DNA of 64,000 bases, from contig NZ_CP060725.1 of NCBI RefSeq assembly GCF_003797775.2, positions 2,598,001 through 2,662,000 of the forward strand, written 5' to 3'. The notes under the pieces are model-generated. The model saw nothing but the letters and a program-made list of their open reading frames with translations. It was not told where the DNA came from and made no database searches. Positions 25,300 through 34,748 of the stretch are shown piece after piece (within the stretch, counting starts at the first letter, position 1; each line of letters starts with the position of its first letter). The translations under genes and the position numbers were made by a program. The stretch is from Sphingopyxis sp. OPL5. GTDB lineage: Bacteria > Pseudomonadota > Alphaproteobacteria > Sphingomonadales > Sphingomonadaceae.

Positions 25300-27273
25300 T
25301 CAGGCTGCGGCGCCCGCGAGATTGCCTTCGCGGATGGCGGCGAGCAGAAAGCGCGGCGCGTTGGCATCACCCACCAGCGATACCGCGACGCCGCTCTCCT
25401 GCAGCGCCTCGGCCAGGTCACGGCTCGGCCGGTTGCGCGAGACGAAGACGACCGTGTCGGCGGGCACGCTGAGCGTCGCGTTGCTGTTCGCGGGCAGGAA
25501 GGTCGGCGCGATCACGACATGATCGGGGCCGATCGACAGCGCGCGCATCCGCGTGTGGAGCGTGAACTTGCCTTCGTGCAGCCGGCGCAGCGCGGGCTCG
25601 GTCATCAAGGCGCTTTCGACCAGCGGGGCGAAGGAAATATGCCGCGTGATAAAGGTGACCTCGGCGCCGCGTTCGGCGAGATATTCGGCGCAGGCGATCG
25701 CTTCATAATGGCCGCTGTCGTCGATCACGACCGCCGACTTTCCGGGGGCGCGGTTGGGCGACAGGAACAGGTCGTTCGACGACAGCACATGCGGCTGCGC
25801 GAAGCCCGTAATCGGCTCGCCCGGATTGGACAGCTGGATGCCGTCCATGCGCGGCATCGAACCCGTGGCGAGGATGACCTTGTCGGGCGCCTCGGCGAGA
25901 ATGTCGTCGATATCGAGATAGCTGCTGGTGCGGACGTCGACGCCAAGGCGATAGACCTCGTCCTGCAGCCAGACGAGGATGTCGCGGATGCCGGCGCGCG
26001 TCCGGGCGATGGCGGCGAGCTTGGCGCTACCGCCGAGGTCGGACTCGGCTTCGGCGAGAACGACCTGATGTCCGCGCAGCGCCGCAACGCGGGCGGCCTC
26101 CATCCCGGCGGGGCCGCCGCCGATGATCAGGATCTTCGCCGGCTGGTCGGCCGGCGCTAGCCGGTCGTCGCCCATCTTGAGCTCATAGCCCACCGCCGGA
26201 TTGACGACACAGCCCATGCGGTTCGGGGGCGCCTGCAACTGGCCGATGCAGCCCTGGTTGCACCCAATGCACGGGCGGACCTGCTCGGGATGGCCGGCGA
26301 GCGTCTTTTCGACGAGATCCGGGTCGGCGATCGTCGCGCGGACCATCGCGACCATGTCGCCGTCGCCGGCGCGGATCGCCTGATCGGCCTCCTCGAGCGT
26401 GCGGTATCGCCCGACGACCATCGTCGGCACATTGAGCTGCGAGGTGATCGGGGTGGTGACGGGCATCTCGAACCCCATGGGTTCGTGCATCCCGCCGATC
26501 GTCTTGTCCATCGTCTGGAAGGTGCCCGACGAGATGCTGACATAATCGACGAGGCCCGCCGCCTCGGCCATTTGCGCGACCGCCAGATTATCCTCGACGC
26601 CAACCCCGCCCTCCAGCATGTCGGGCGACAAGCGGATGCCAACGGCGAAGCCGGCGCCGACGCTCGCGCGGATCGCGGCGAGCGCTTCCATCGTGAAGCG
26701 CGCGCGATTTTCGAGCGATCCGCCATAATCGTCGGTGCGGTCATTGGCATAGGTCGACAGGAATTGCTGCGGCAGGAAACCGTGGCCGCAATGGAATTCG
26801 ACCCCCTCGCAGCCCCATTGTTCGAGCTTCGCCGATGCCGCCGCATAGGCGCCGACCATAGAGTCGATCATCGTCTTGGTCATCGGCACGGGGGCAACGC
26901 CGCTGGTCACGCCCGGCTGGTCGCACGGCGCCCAGGGCGGCGATCCGTCGAGCGTGCGGCCATGCTGGCCGGCGTGGAACAACTGCTGGAATACGCGCAT
27001 GCCGTGCGGGCGCAGCCGGTCCATCATGCGCGGATATTTTTCGGCGAGCGACGGGTCGATCATGTTGAGCGCCGCGAGCGACGAGGGGTGTACCGACATC
27101 GCCTCGATCACGCTCAAGCCGACCCCGCCGCGCGCGCGCGCCTCGTGATAGGCGACCAGGTCGTCGCTCAGCGTGCCGCCGCCGATGGCGGTGGTGTGCG
27201 CCGAGCGAAAGACGCGGTTCTTGATCTCGACCGTGCCGATGCGGATCGGCGTCATGATATGCGTGAAGGCCAT
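25300..27273 (-). CDS. Fe-S old-yellow-enzyme family NADH:flavin oxidoreductase (2,4-dienoyl-CoA reductase-like)
   Basis: A 657-residue enzyme. Residues about 1-350 form the FMN barrel (THIMTPIRIGTVEIKNRVF; FHCGHGFLPQQFLS with active-site residues). A 4Fe-4S cluster motif CIGCNQGC plus a Cys 12 residues later (MGCVVNP) follows, and then an FAD/NAD(P) module starting KILIIGGGPAGMEAARVAALRG. This architecture is shared by FadH, trimethylamine dehydrogenase and bile-acid enoate reductases. It probably reduces a conjugated C=C of a ring or acyl intermediate. ATG 27273 has ACGGAG upstream; the frame continues upstream without support. Confidence 0.9.
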   Translation of the reverse strand: MAFTHIMTPIRIGTVEIKNRVFRSAHTTAIGGGTLSDDLVAYHEARARGGVGLSVIEAMSVHPSSLAALNMIDPSLAEKYPRMMDRLRPHGMRVFQQLFHAGQHGRTLDGSPPWAPCDQPGVTSGVAPVPMTKTMIDSMVGAYAAASAKLEQWGCEGVEFHCGHGFLPQQFLSTYANDRTDDYGGSLENRARFTMEALAAIRASVGAGFAVGIRLSPDMLEGGVGVEDNLAVAQMAEAAGLVDYVSISSGTFQTMDKTIGGMHEPMGFEMPVTTPITSQLNVPTMVVGRYRTLEEADQAIRAGDGDMVAMVRATIADPDLVEKTLAGHPEQVRPCIGCNQGCIGQLQAPPNRMGCVVNPAVGYELKMGDDRLAPADQPAKILIIGGGPAGMEAARVAALRGHQVVLAEAESDLGGSAKLAAIARTRAGIRDILVWLQDEVYRLGVDVRTSSYLDIDDILAEAPDKVILATGSMPRMDGIQLSNPGEPITGFAQPHVLSSNDLFLSPNRAPGKSAVVIDDSGHYEAIACAEYLAERGAEVTFITRHISFAPLVESALMTEPALRRLHEGKFTLHTRMRALSIGPDHVVIAPTFLPANSNATLSVPADTVVFVSRNRPSRDLAEALQESGVAVSLVGDANAPRFLLAAIREGNLAGAAA

Positions 27274-27293
27274 GGCTTTTCCGCTCCGTTCGA

Positions 27294-28310
27294 TCAGGAT
27301 GCCGGGTCGATGGCGACGATCATCTTCCCTCTGTTCTGGCCCGCGAAGAGCGACACGAAGGCGTGCGGGGCATTGTCGAGTCCGTCGACCACCGTTTCCT
27401 CCCACACTAGCTCGCCCGCCGCGAGGCGCCGCGCGAGATCGCCAAAGGCCTCCTTGCCGCGGTCGAACCACATGCCGACGTTGAGCCCGACGATCGTGAT
27501 CCCCTTTTCGGAGATTTTGAAGAACTCGCCTGGACCCGCGCAATAATTGGGGGTGTTGTATTGCGAGATGGCGCCGCACACGACGATGCGCCCCTTGGGC
27601 TTCATCGCGGTGATCGCAGCATCGAGCGTCGGGCCGCCGACATTGTCGAAATAATGGTCGATTCCGGCGGGACATTGCTTCGCCAGAAACGCCGTAAGGT
27701 CGGTGGTGGCATAATTGGCCACCGCATCAAGGTGCAGCACGTCCTTGAGCCAGGCAACCTTTTCGTCGGTGCCGGCGGTGGCGATTACGCGGCAGCCGCG
27801 CCGTTTGGCAAGCTGCGCCGCGACCGAGCCGACCGCGCCCGCGGCGCCAGAAACGAAGACGGTCTCGCCGGCCTTGGGCTCCAATATATATTCGATCCCC
27901 GCATAGGCGGTGAGCCCTGTCAGCCCCAACAGGCCGAGATACCAGCTCGGGCGCCCGACGTCCGCCGCGACCGGCTGGACCGCAGCGGCATCGGCGACGA
28001 AGCGGTCGCGCCAGCCGAACTGGCTGGTCACCATCGTCCCGACGGCCAGCGCGGGAGCGCGTGAGGCCTCGACGATGCCGACGGCGCCGCCGGTCATCGC
28101 GTCGCCGACCGGCTTGGCGGCGCTGACGCCGTTCCGGTCGCTGAGCGCGAGGCGCATATAGGGGTCGACACTGATATAGCGATTGCGAACCTGTACCTGG
28201 CCTTCGCCCGGTTCGGGCAGCGGGCGTTCCTCGACCGCGAAATCGTCGACCGAAATATCCGCTCCCGGCCGCCGGGCCAGAACAACCATCCGCGCCTTTT
28301 CGTTCATCAT
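27294..28310 (-). CDS. Zinc-free MDR-family NADP oxidoreductase (prostaglandin/alkenal reductase-like)
   Basis: The 338-residue protein lacks the zinc ligands of true alcohol dehydrogenases and shows the PTGR/CurA group features: SVDPYMRLAL near residue 50, VSGAAGAVGSVAAQLA (NADP-binding AxxGxxG) and DNVGGPTLDAA. Such enzymes reduce alpha,beta-unsaturated ketones. Two ATG codons (28310, 28307) are possible. It sits 20 nt upstream of the OYE-like gene and 64 nt downstream of the P450 gene on the same strand; P450, MDR and OYE genes probably form one operon. Confidence 0.88.
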   Translation of the reverse strand: MMNEKARMVVLARRPGADISVDDFAVEERPLPEPGEGQVQVRNRYISVDPYMRLALSDRNGVSAAKPVGDAMTGGAVGIVEASRAPALAVGTMVTSQFGWRDRFVADAAAVQPVAADVGRPSWYLGLLGLTGLTAYAGIEYILEPKAGETVFVSGAAGAVGSVAAQLAKRRGCRVIATAGTDEKVAWLKDVLHLDAVANYATTDLTAFLAKQCPAGIDHYFDNVGGPTLDAAITAMKPKGRIVVCGAISQYNTPNYCAGPGEFFKISEKGITIVGLNVGMWFDRGKEAFGDLARRLAAGELVWEETVVDGLDNAPHAFVSLFAGQNRGKMIVAIDPAS

Positions 28311-28374
28311 ATCATCCCGATCGATATTGGATGGCCCGCGCCAGGGGGCGCAGCGCCGATTGCCTCGTGCGGCG

Positions 28375-29607
28375 TCAGACGTCCCAGGCGACCGGCAGCT
28401 CGCCGATGCCGTTGAAGATCGGGATGCGGTGATCCTTCTTCATCGCGCCGTCGAAGCGCAAATTTGGAAGCCGTTCGAGGATGGTTTCGAGGAACAGCCG
28501 CGCCTCGATCCGCGACAGCGGCGCGCCGCGGCAGATGTGGATGCCATAGCCGAAGGCGAGATGCTTGCGGACGTCGGCGAGATCGCGGTCGAGGTCGAAT
28601 TTTTCGGGGTTGGGGAACACTGTCGGGTCGAGGTTGGCGGCCGCCCACATCATCATCACCTTGGTGTCGGGCTGGATGGTCAGCGGTCCGACGGTGACTT
28701 CCTCGTTATTGGTACGGAACAGCCCATGGAGCGGCGATTCGACGCGCAGCGACTCCTCGATCGCGAGCGGGACGAGATCGGGATTCGCCTTCAGCTTCGC
28801 GAACTGCTCAGGCGAGCTCAGCAGCTGATAGAGCAGGCCCGACAGCAGGATCGTCGTCGTGCCGCTGCCCGCGGCGAGCAGGAAGTTGCAGAAAGCGAGA
28901 ATCTTGTCGTCGGTGAGCCGGCGGCCTTCGATTTCGGTGGTGATGAAGCGGGTGAGCAGATTGTCGTCCGCCTGCGCTTCGCCCGACGCCAGCTTGCGCT
29001 TCACATCGGCCAGATGGTCCGACAGGAAGCTGTCGGCAAAGGCGTTGCGCGACGGCGGGCGCACCGGATTGGGCGCCAGCATCTGGCCGATCGAGCCGAC
29101 GAAGCCCTCGCGATAGGCGTCGATCCCCTCATCGTCGATCGCCTTGCCGAACATGGCGAAAATCACCCAAAGCGGCAGTGGCTCCGAAATTTCCTTGTGA
29201 ATGTCGCAGCGGCCGTTGGCGATGAAGCTGTCGATGCGCTCGTTGAGGAACGCCTTGATGCCGGGGATAAAGGATTCGAAATAGACCTTGGAAAAGGCCT
29301 TGCCGACCAGCCGCGCCTCGAACGTATGTTCGGGCGGGTCGACGCTGACGAGGACCCCGGGGGTCTCGGGCGACTGATATTGCAGCGCGGGGCCGAGCTT
29401 GCTGCTCCACAGCTTGGTGTTGGTGCAGGCTTTGACGATGTCCTGATGCTTGCCGATCGCGTAGAAATCGCCGGCCGAGGAATGCGCATAGGGGCATCCG
29501 CTCGCGTGCATCTGGGTATAGATGTCCTTGAAATTCTCGGCGAACGCCTCCGAATTCATGTCGACTTCGACGACGCCGTCGACCGGACAGGTTCTCGCCT
29601 CGCTCAT
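28375..29607 (-). CDS. Cytochrome P450 (bacterial class I)
   Basis: A soluble 410-residue P450. Landmarks: I-helix LLAAGSGTTTILLSG (AGxxTT), K-helix ESLR, and the heme loop HLAFGYGIHICRGAP with the thiolate ligand C359. The frame is open for another 130 codons upstream, but ATG 29607 (MSEARTCPVDG) follows a GGGAG site and gives normal length. It needs a ferredoxin; the [2Fe-2S] gene at 34354 is the likely partner, with the reductase elsewhere. It probably hydroxylates a hydrophobic ring substrate. Confidence 0.93.
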   Translation of the reverse strand: MSEARTCPVDGVVEVDMNSEAFAENFKDIYTQMHASGCPYAHSSAGDFYAIGKHQDIVKACTNTKLWSSKLGPALQYQSPETPGVLVSVDPPEHTFEARLVGKAFSKVYFESFIPGIKAFLNERIDSFIANGRCDIHKEISEPLPLWVIFAMFGKAIDDEGIDAYREGFVGSIGQMLAPNPVRPPSRNAFADSFLSDHLADVKRKLASGEAQADDNLLTRFITTEIEGRRLTDDKILAFCNFLLAAGSGTTTILLSGLLYQLLSSPEQFAKLKANPDLVPLAIEESLRVESPLHGLFRTNNEEVTVGPLTIQPDTKVMMMWAAANLDPTVFPNPEKFDLDRDLADVRKHLAFGYGIHICRGAPLSRIEARLFLETILERLPNLRFDGAMKKDHRIPIFNGIGELPVAWDV

Positions 29608-29968
29608 TATGCTCGCTCTCCCTTTGTCGAAGGTTTCCGCCTTCGCACATCGCGTCTTTGCGCCCACCAAAACTATCACGCGCTTCATTCTTGTCAAGGC
29701 GGCGCATGGCGCTTTCCCGACCCGCGGCGCGGAAGCAGCTTTCGGAAAAATGCAGGAAAAATCGCAGATTGAACGTACAATCCGCGGGTAAACGCGCCGC
29801 CGGTCGGCACCTTGCCGCTTCCGCTTTGCGCAGCGGACGGCTTGCACGCCCGAAAAAAATATATCATACACTACTTTTGTCGGAAGGCATCGCAAATATG
29901 CGGGCCGGGCTGGCGGGGCACGCGGTCGCCGCGCTGTCCGCGGCAGCCGAGCATGTCGGGAGAGACGC
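29608..29968. other. Divergent intergenic region between P450 and SDR genes
   Basis: Contains the P450 promoter (29670-29697, minus strand) and, nearer the SDR gene, an A/T-rich stretch (29851-29880, AATATATCATACACTAC) that weakly resembles the shared operator-like element. No gene is seen. Confidence 0.5.
29670..29697 (-). promoter_or_regulatory. Sigma-70-like promoter for the P450 operon
   Basis: On the minus strand, TTGACA (29697-29692) and TAGTTT (29675-29670) are separated by 16 nt, placing the transcription start about 60 nt before the P450 ATG. Confidence 0.5.
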
Positions 29969-30676
29969 ATGAATTTCGAGCAATGCCGGCCACTGGTCAC
30001 CGGCTCGTCGCGCGGTATCGGACGCGCCTTTGTCGATGCATTTCTCGATGCGGGCGTGCCGAAACTTTACGCCGGCGTCCGGAACGCGGAAGCGGCGGCG
30101 GCCGTCGCCGTGATCGACCCGCGCGTCCACCCCGTGGTCGTCGATACGACCCGGCCCGAGCAGGTCGAGCAGGCGGCGCGCCAGGCCGGCGACGTCAACG
30201 TGTTGGTGAACAACGCGGGCGTTCTCCATTATGCCGGCTTCCTGAGCGCGCCCGACCTCGACCAGGCGCGGCACGAGATGGAGGTCAATTATTTCGGCCC
30301 GCTCGCGATGGCGCGCGCGTTCGCACCCGCGCTGATCCGGTCGAAGGGCACGATCGTCAACATCCTGTCGATCGCCGCGCTCACCTATATGCCGCTTGTC
30401 GGTAGCTATAATGCGTCGAAGGCGGCGGCGCGTTCGATGACGCAAGGGCTGCGCGTCGATTTCGTCGGAGAGGGGGTCGCGGTCATGGCGGTCTATGCCG
30501 GCGGCTACGACACCGGGATGCATCTCGAAACCACCGACAAGACGCAGCTCAATCCGCCAAGCGTGCTGACCGGGGCGGTGCTCGACGCGTTGGCGAAGGG
30601 CGGGGTCGACGAACTTTTCCCCGACGCTGCGGCGCGCGGGCTGGCGCAGCGGTTGGGGTTGATCGCGGCTGCCTGA
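29969..30676 (+). CDS. SDR-family oxidoreductase
   Basis: A 235-residue short SDR with TGSSRGIGRAF, NVLVNNAGV, catalytic Ser in ILSIAAL and YNASK. It lacks the usual C-terminal extension. It closely resembles the SDR at 39544 in length, motif spacing and C-terminal pattern, so the two may be paralogues acting on stereoisomers or successive hydroxyls. RBS GGGAGAG. It diverges from the P450 operon and is followed after 27 nt by another SDR. Confidence 0.9.
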   Translation: MNFEQCRPLVTGSSRGIGRAFVDAFLDAGVPKLYAGVRNAEAAAAVAVIDPRVHPVVVDTTRPEQVEQAARQAGDVNVLVNNAGVLHYAGFLSAPDLDQARHEMEVNYFGPLAMARAFAPALIRSKGTIVNILSIAALTYMPLVGSYNASKAAARSMTQGLRVDFVGEGVAVMAVYAGGYDTGMHLETTDKTQLNPPSVLTGAVLDALAKGGVDELFPDAAARGLAQRLGLIAAA

Positions 30677-30703
30677 GAGTCATCGCGGACGGGAGGAACG
30701 GCA

Positions 30704-31444
30704 ATGGCGGCTTTTGAGGGGCAGGTCGTGCTGGTTTCCGGCGGTGCGACCGGGCTGGGCGCGGCGACGGCGACCCTCGCGGCCGAGGCCGGTGCGCGCG
30801 TCGCGATCTTCGACGTCAACGAAGCCGACGGCCTGGCCGTCGCGCGCGCGACGGGTGGACGCTTCTGGCACGTCGATGTGGGTTCCGCGGACGAATGGAC
30901 GGCGGCGGTCGCGGCGGTGACCGCCGAGCTGGGGCCGATCGGCTTTGCGCATCTGAACGCCGGCATCATGACCCGCCCGCTCGATGTGGCGCTGTCGGTG
31001 CCGCCGATCGAGGATTTCGCGCTCGGGCGCTACGAGGCGCTGCGCCGCGTTAATATCGACGGCGTGGTGTTCGGGTTGCAGGCGCTGCTGCCCGGCATGG
31101 CGCGGCGCGGCGGCGGGGCGATCACGATCACCAGTTCGATGGGCGGTCTGGCGCCGATCCCCTTCGACCCGATCTATTCGCTGACCAAACATGCGTTGGT
31201 CGGGCTGGTGCGCAGCCTGGGCGCGGCGCATCCGTCGGGGCCCGTGCGCATCAACGCCATCTGCCCCGGCGGCTTTACGAGCGATCTGTTCCCGCCGCAA
31301 CTGCACGCGCCCGACAGCCTCACGCCGCAGGACGTGGCGATCGAGGTGCTCGATCTGCTCGCCAGCGGGGCGATCGGCGAAACGCGGCTGATGCTGAAGA
31401 AGGGGGTGCCGGCGCAGGCTGTGTCGCCGTCGCTCGGGCAATAG
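30704..31444 (+). CDS. SDR-family oxidoreductase
   Basis: A 246-residue classical SDR: SGGATGLGAATATLAA cofactor site, HLNAGIM in place of NNAG, Ser in ITSSMGGL, and YSLTKHA carrying the catalytic Tyr and Lys. RBS GGGAGGAA precedes ATG 30704. Second gene of a two-SDR unit that converges on the TonB receptor gene. Substrate unknown; probably a ring hydroxyl or ketone. Confidence 0.9.
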   Translation: MAAFEGQVVLVSGGATGLGAATATLAAEAGARVAIFDVNEADGLAVARATGGRFWHVDVGSADEWTAAVAAVTAELGPIGFAHLNAGIMTRPLDVALSVPPIEDFALGRYEALRRVNIDGVVFGLQALLPGMARRGGGAITITSSMGGLAPIPFDPIYSLTKHALVGLVRSLGAAHPSGPVRINAICPGGFTSDLFPPQLHAPDSLTPQDVAIEVLDLLASGAIGETRLMLKKGVPAQAVSPSLGQ

Positions 31445-31545
31445 TCACTGAAGCTTTCGACAATGGCCGGAGCCTTGCCCGGGCGTGGGTAAGCGTGCGC
31501 CGATACGCGGGCCGCGCCGACCGGCGCCTCGCCGCCGCGCCGGGT

Positions 31546-31576
31546 AAAGAAAAAGGCGCCTCCCGAAGGAGGCGCC
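31546..31576 (-). terminator. Terminator of the TonB receptor gene
   Basis: Perfect 9-bp stem GGCGCCTCC (31555-31563) and GGAGGCGCC (31568-31576) with a 4-nt loop; read on the minus strand it is followed by TTTTTCTTT (31554-31546). It lies 34 nt after the receptor stop codon. A strong intrinsic terminator. Confidence 0.92.
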
Positions 31577-31609
31577 GAGTTTGCCCTAGAGAGTTGCCCG
31601 GGGTTTCTG

Positions 31610-34099
31610 TCAGAAGCGGAAGGTCGCCTGCAGCGTCACCAGCCGCGGGACCGGCGAGTCCGCCATGATGTCGCCCGCCGTGCCGAGCGGCTTGTCGGTC
31701 GTCGCCGGCGGATGCCAATTGCTGTCGAACAGGTTGGTCGCGATCAGCGCGAACTGCCAGCTGTCGTCGAGGCGGCTGAGGCGCAGCGACGCATTGACGA
31801 TCTCGTGCGATTCCTGACCCGGCGAATAGGGAATCTGCCAGGCGGGGGTCTTGTTGTAGATATAGCCGTCTACGGTGAAGCCGACCGCCCAGTCGCTGCT
31901 GATCGGGGTTTCATAGCTGACCCCGACGATCGCCTGGAACGGCGCGGGGCCATAGCGCAGGCCCGTCATGTAGCGCGCCTTGCCGGTGCCGACCCCGGTC
32001 GAATAGCAGGCGCCGGGGGTCTTCGTCGTTCCGGGCGCCGCGACCGGAAGCACCGTCTGTCCGGCATAGCATTGCGCGCCGTCGAAATCGGTGAACTTGA
32101 GGTCGGCATAGGAGGCCGCGAGACGCAGCGTCAGGTCCTGCGACGCGCGGAAGCGGATCTGGCCCTCGATTCCCTGGTTGCGCGACCCGCCGGCATTCTG
32201 GGTGAAGAAGGACGTCGTTGTCGCATCGAAGGTCTGCACCTGCAGCCCGTCATAATTATAGCGATAGGCCGTGAGGTCGCCGGTCAGCTTTCCGCCGAGC
32301 AGCGACGCCTTGATCCCGACTTCGCCGCCCTCGACGGTTTCCTCGTCGAACAGGAACGGACGGTTCGGGTCGGGGAGCGTCGAATAATTGGCGACGGTCG
32401 ACGGGTTCGATGCGCCGCCTGACAGATAGCCGGTCTTGTAGGCGCCATAGATGGTGACGTCGGGGGTCACCTTCCAGGTCAGCGTCGCTTCGGGCGACAC
32501 ATTCTCGCCCTCGAACTCGGGCTTGTAGCGGAAGCCGACGGGCGAGAAGGACGGCAGGCGGTTGAAGATGTTGCCGATATTCGTCGACTTTTCTTCGCGC
32601 GTCCAGCGGGCGCCGCCGGCAAGCTCGAGATTGTCGAGGATCGACCAGCGAAGCTGGGCAAAGGCCGAATAGGTCTTGCCGCGGCTCTGGCCGGTCGAGA
32701 TCAGCGTGTCGTAGATGCCGTTGAACTCGCCGGGGCCGGTGAACGGGCCCAGCGCCGCGATCTTGGTGCCTGCGACATATTGCCTCCGTTCGTTCTGGTA
32801 AAAGAGACCCGCCGAGAAGTTGATCGGTCCGTCATAGTTGGAGACCGCACGGAATTCCTGCGAGAACTGCCAGCCCTTGTCGCGCTGCGTGTTCGTCGCC
32901 TGGCCAAAGACCGTATAATCGAAATTGTCGAACGCGCTGTTCTTGTAATCATAATAGCCGGTCACCGAGGTGAGGTCGATCGCGCCGACCGCGAGGTCGA
33001 GCGTCAGCGACGACAGCGACACGCGCGTCTTGCTGAACGGCTTTCCGTCCTCGGGGCCGTTGTAGAGGTTGCGCGTCACCTGAAGCGGCGGCAGTCCGTT
33101 CGACGTTATATTGTTGGCGACGCAATCGCCGAACGGGTCGGGAATGCCATAGGAGGTCGGTCGCGTGCCGCCGCAGTGGACGACCTCGCGCGTGCCCGAT
33201 CCGCCACGGTTGCGTTCGGTCGAATAGAGCGACCGCAGCGTGACGGTGAAATTATCGGAGGGCTTCCACAGCGCGGTTCCGCGCACCGCGCTCGACTTGG
33301 TGCCGGGTCCCCATTCATATCCCGACCCCGGCAGGATCAGGCCTGCTTCGGCGGGGAACGGATCGGCGATCGGTTCGCCGACATAGCGCAGATAGCCGTC
33401 CTGCATCCGGCTGACGCGCCCTGCGACGCGCACCGCGAAATTGTCGCCGACGGGCAGCGTGAGCGCGCCTTCGATCGACGGCGTATTGGTCTTGAACTGA
33501 TATTGCGCGGTTGCATAACCCTCGATCTCGCCGCCCAGCTTGGGCGTCGTACTGAGAATCGACACGACCCCCGCCGGGCTGTTGCGGCCGAAGAACAGCG
33601 CTTGCGGCCCCTTCAGCACTTCGATCTGTTCGAGGTCGAACTGCGCCATGGTGACGACGCGGCCGCGCGTGAGCTGGACGCCGTCGAAGTTCATTGCGAC
33701 GGGCTGTTCGTTGCCGAGGTCGTTGGCGAGGTTGCCGACGCCGCGGATCGAAAAGCTGCCGCCGCTCGATGACGAGGGGGTGCGGGTCAGCTGGACGCCG
33801 ACCACCTGATTGGCGATTTCGGAAAGGTCGCTGGTCGCATAGCGCTGTAGCGCCTCGCTCGACAGCGTGGCGGCCGCGACGGGGACGTCGATTAGCCGTT
33901 CCTGCGTCCGGCGCGCGGTGACGATGATCTCGTCGTCGCCTGCGGCACTGCGCTGGGCGGGCGCGGGCTTCGGCTCGCTATCCTGCGCCTGCGCGGCGAC
34001 GGGACAGAGCGTTGCGATGGCGAGCAGCGAAGCGCCCCAGCCAAGCTTCCATTTCGACGCCCTGTCCATGGCGCCAGACAGATTTGACGGATTCGTCAT
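31610..34099 (-). CDS. TonB-dependent outer-membrane receptor
   Basis: The 829-residue precursor has a signal peptide ending at AAQAQ, a plug domain that starts EIIVTARRTQERLIDVPVA, and a 22-strand-type barrel ending in the terminal aromatic LVTLQATFRF. ATG 34099 is chosen because GGGAGGA lies 7 nt upstream and the signal-peptide basic region follows. Its setting in a P450/Rieske/SDR catabolic locus suggests uptake of the hydrophobic substrate rather than iron. No FecR/sigma pair is present. A candidate operator lies at 34151-34170. Confidence 0.93.
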   Translation of the reverse strand: MTNPSNLSGAMDRASKWKLGWGASLLAIATLCPVAAQAQDSEPKPAPAQRSAAGDDEIIVTARRTQERLIDVPVAAATLSSEALQRYATSDLSEIANQVVGVQLTRTPSSSSGGSFSIRGVGNLANDLGNEQPVAMNFDGVQLTRGRVVTMAQFDLEQIEVLKGPQALFFGRNSPAGVVSILSTTPKLGGEIEGYATAQYQFKTNTPSIEGALTLPVGDNFAVRVAGRVSRMQDGYLRYVGEPIADPFPAEAGLILPGSGYEWGPGTKSSAVRGTALWKPSDNFTVTLRSLYSTERNRGGSGTREVVHCGGTRPTSYGIPDPFGDCVANNITSNGLPPLQVTRNLYNGPEDGKPFSKTRVSLSSLTLDLAVGAIDLTSVTGYYDYKNSAFDNFDYTVFGQATNTQRDKGWQFSQEFRAVSNYDGPINFSAGLFYQNERRQYVAGTKIAALGPFTGPGEFNGIYDTLISTGQSRGKTYSAFAQLRWSILDNLELAGGARWTREEKSTNIGNIFNRLPSFSPVGFRYKPEFEGENVSPEATLTWKVTPDVTIYGAYKTGYLSGGASNPSTVANYSTLPDPNRPFLFDEETVEGGEVGIKASLLGGKLTGDLTAYRYNYDGLQVQTFDATTTSFFTQNAGGSRNQGIEGQIRFRASQDLTLRLAASYADLKFTDFDGAQCYAGQTVLPVAAPGTTKTPGACYSTGVGTGKARYMTGLRYGPAPFQAIVGVSYETPISSDWAVGFTVDGYIYNKTPAWQIPYSPGQESHEIVNASLRLSRLDDSWQFALIATNLFDSNWHPPATTDKPLGTAGDIMADSPVPRLVTLQATFRF

Positions 34100-34150
34100 G
34101 AATTGATCCTCCCTCTCCCAGTGCATCTTGCGTGCATCGCCTCCTAAATG

Positions 34151-34170
34151 GAGGACGTGTTATACAAATA
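34151..34170 (+). promoter_or_regulatory. Shared operator-like element, copy 2
   Basis: GGACGTGTTATACAAAT (34154-34170) is the reverse-oriented match to the copy at 51079 (both contain ACG-TTATACAAAT). It lies 52 bp upstream of the receptor start. A TTGACA follows at about 34185 on the minus strand. Confidence 0.45.
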
Positions 34171-34353
34171 GATGGTTGGATCGATTGTCAAGAGCGGAAT
34201 CTCGGGAAATTCTGCAATAAATCCACGAAAACTGGGATTATTGAGAAATTATAACGATATGTATTTCGCGCGAAACCTGCGGTCGCGAAGGCCGTGCGGG
34301 CGAGGGAGGCGGAGGGAGGGCTTGGGCGGGTGGCCAACCCTCTCCACAGCCGG

Positions 34354-34674
34354 CTAGCGCTGCTCTTCGGGGATCGACAGGATCAGGCCATCCATGCCGT
34401 CGGTCACCTTGACCTGGCATGACAAGCGGCTGTTCTCGCGAACCTCGTTCGCGAGGTCGAGCATCGCTTCCTCAATGTCGGTGCGGGGCCCCGCCGCCTC
34501 TATCCAGTCGGCGTCCACATAGATGTGGCAGGTGGCGCAGGCGCACACGCCGCCGCAATCGGCCTCGATGCCGTTGACGCCATTGTTGATCGCGCCCTCC
34601 ATCAGCGAAAGGCCGGCTTTGACGTCGACGATACGTTCGGAGCCGTCGGGTTCGATATAGGTGATTGTGGCCAT
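34354..34674 (-). CDS. [2Fe-2S] ferredoxin, adrenodoxin/putidaredoxin type
   Basis: The 106-residue ferredoxin has cluster ligands C40, C46, C49 (DCGGVCACATC) and C86 (RLSCQV), the spacing of P450-type ferredoxins. Start ATG 34674 (MATITYIEPDG). It likely donates electrons to the P450 at 28375 and possibly to the Rieske enzymes; no ferredoxin reductase is present in the window. It lies 74 nt downstream of an SDR gene on the same strand. Confidence 0.94.
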   Translation of the reverse strand: MATITYIEPDGSERIVDVKAGLSLMEGAINNGVNGIEADCGGVCACATCHIYVDADWIEAAGPRTDIEEAMLDLANEVRENSRLSCQVKVTDGMDGLILSIPEEQR

Positions 34675-34748
34675 GTATGATCCGTTGTTTCTGCTTCGTG
34701 ACTGTGCGGGCCGGGTGGCGGTCAGGTCCGCCCGCGCCCGCGGTCGCT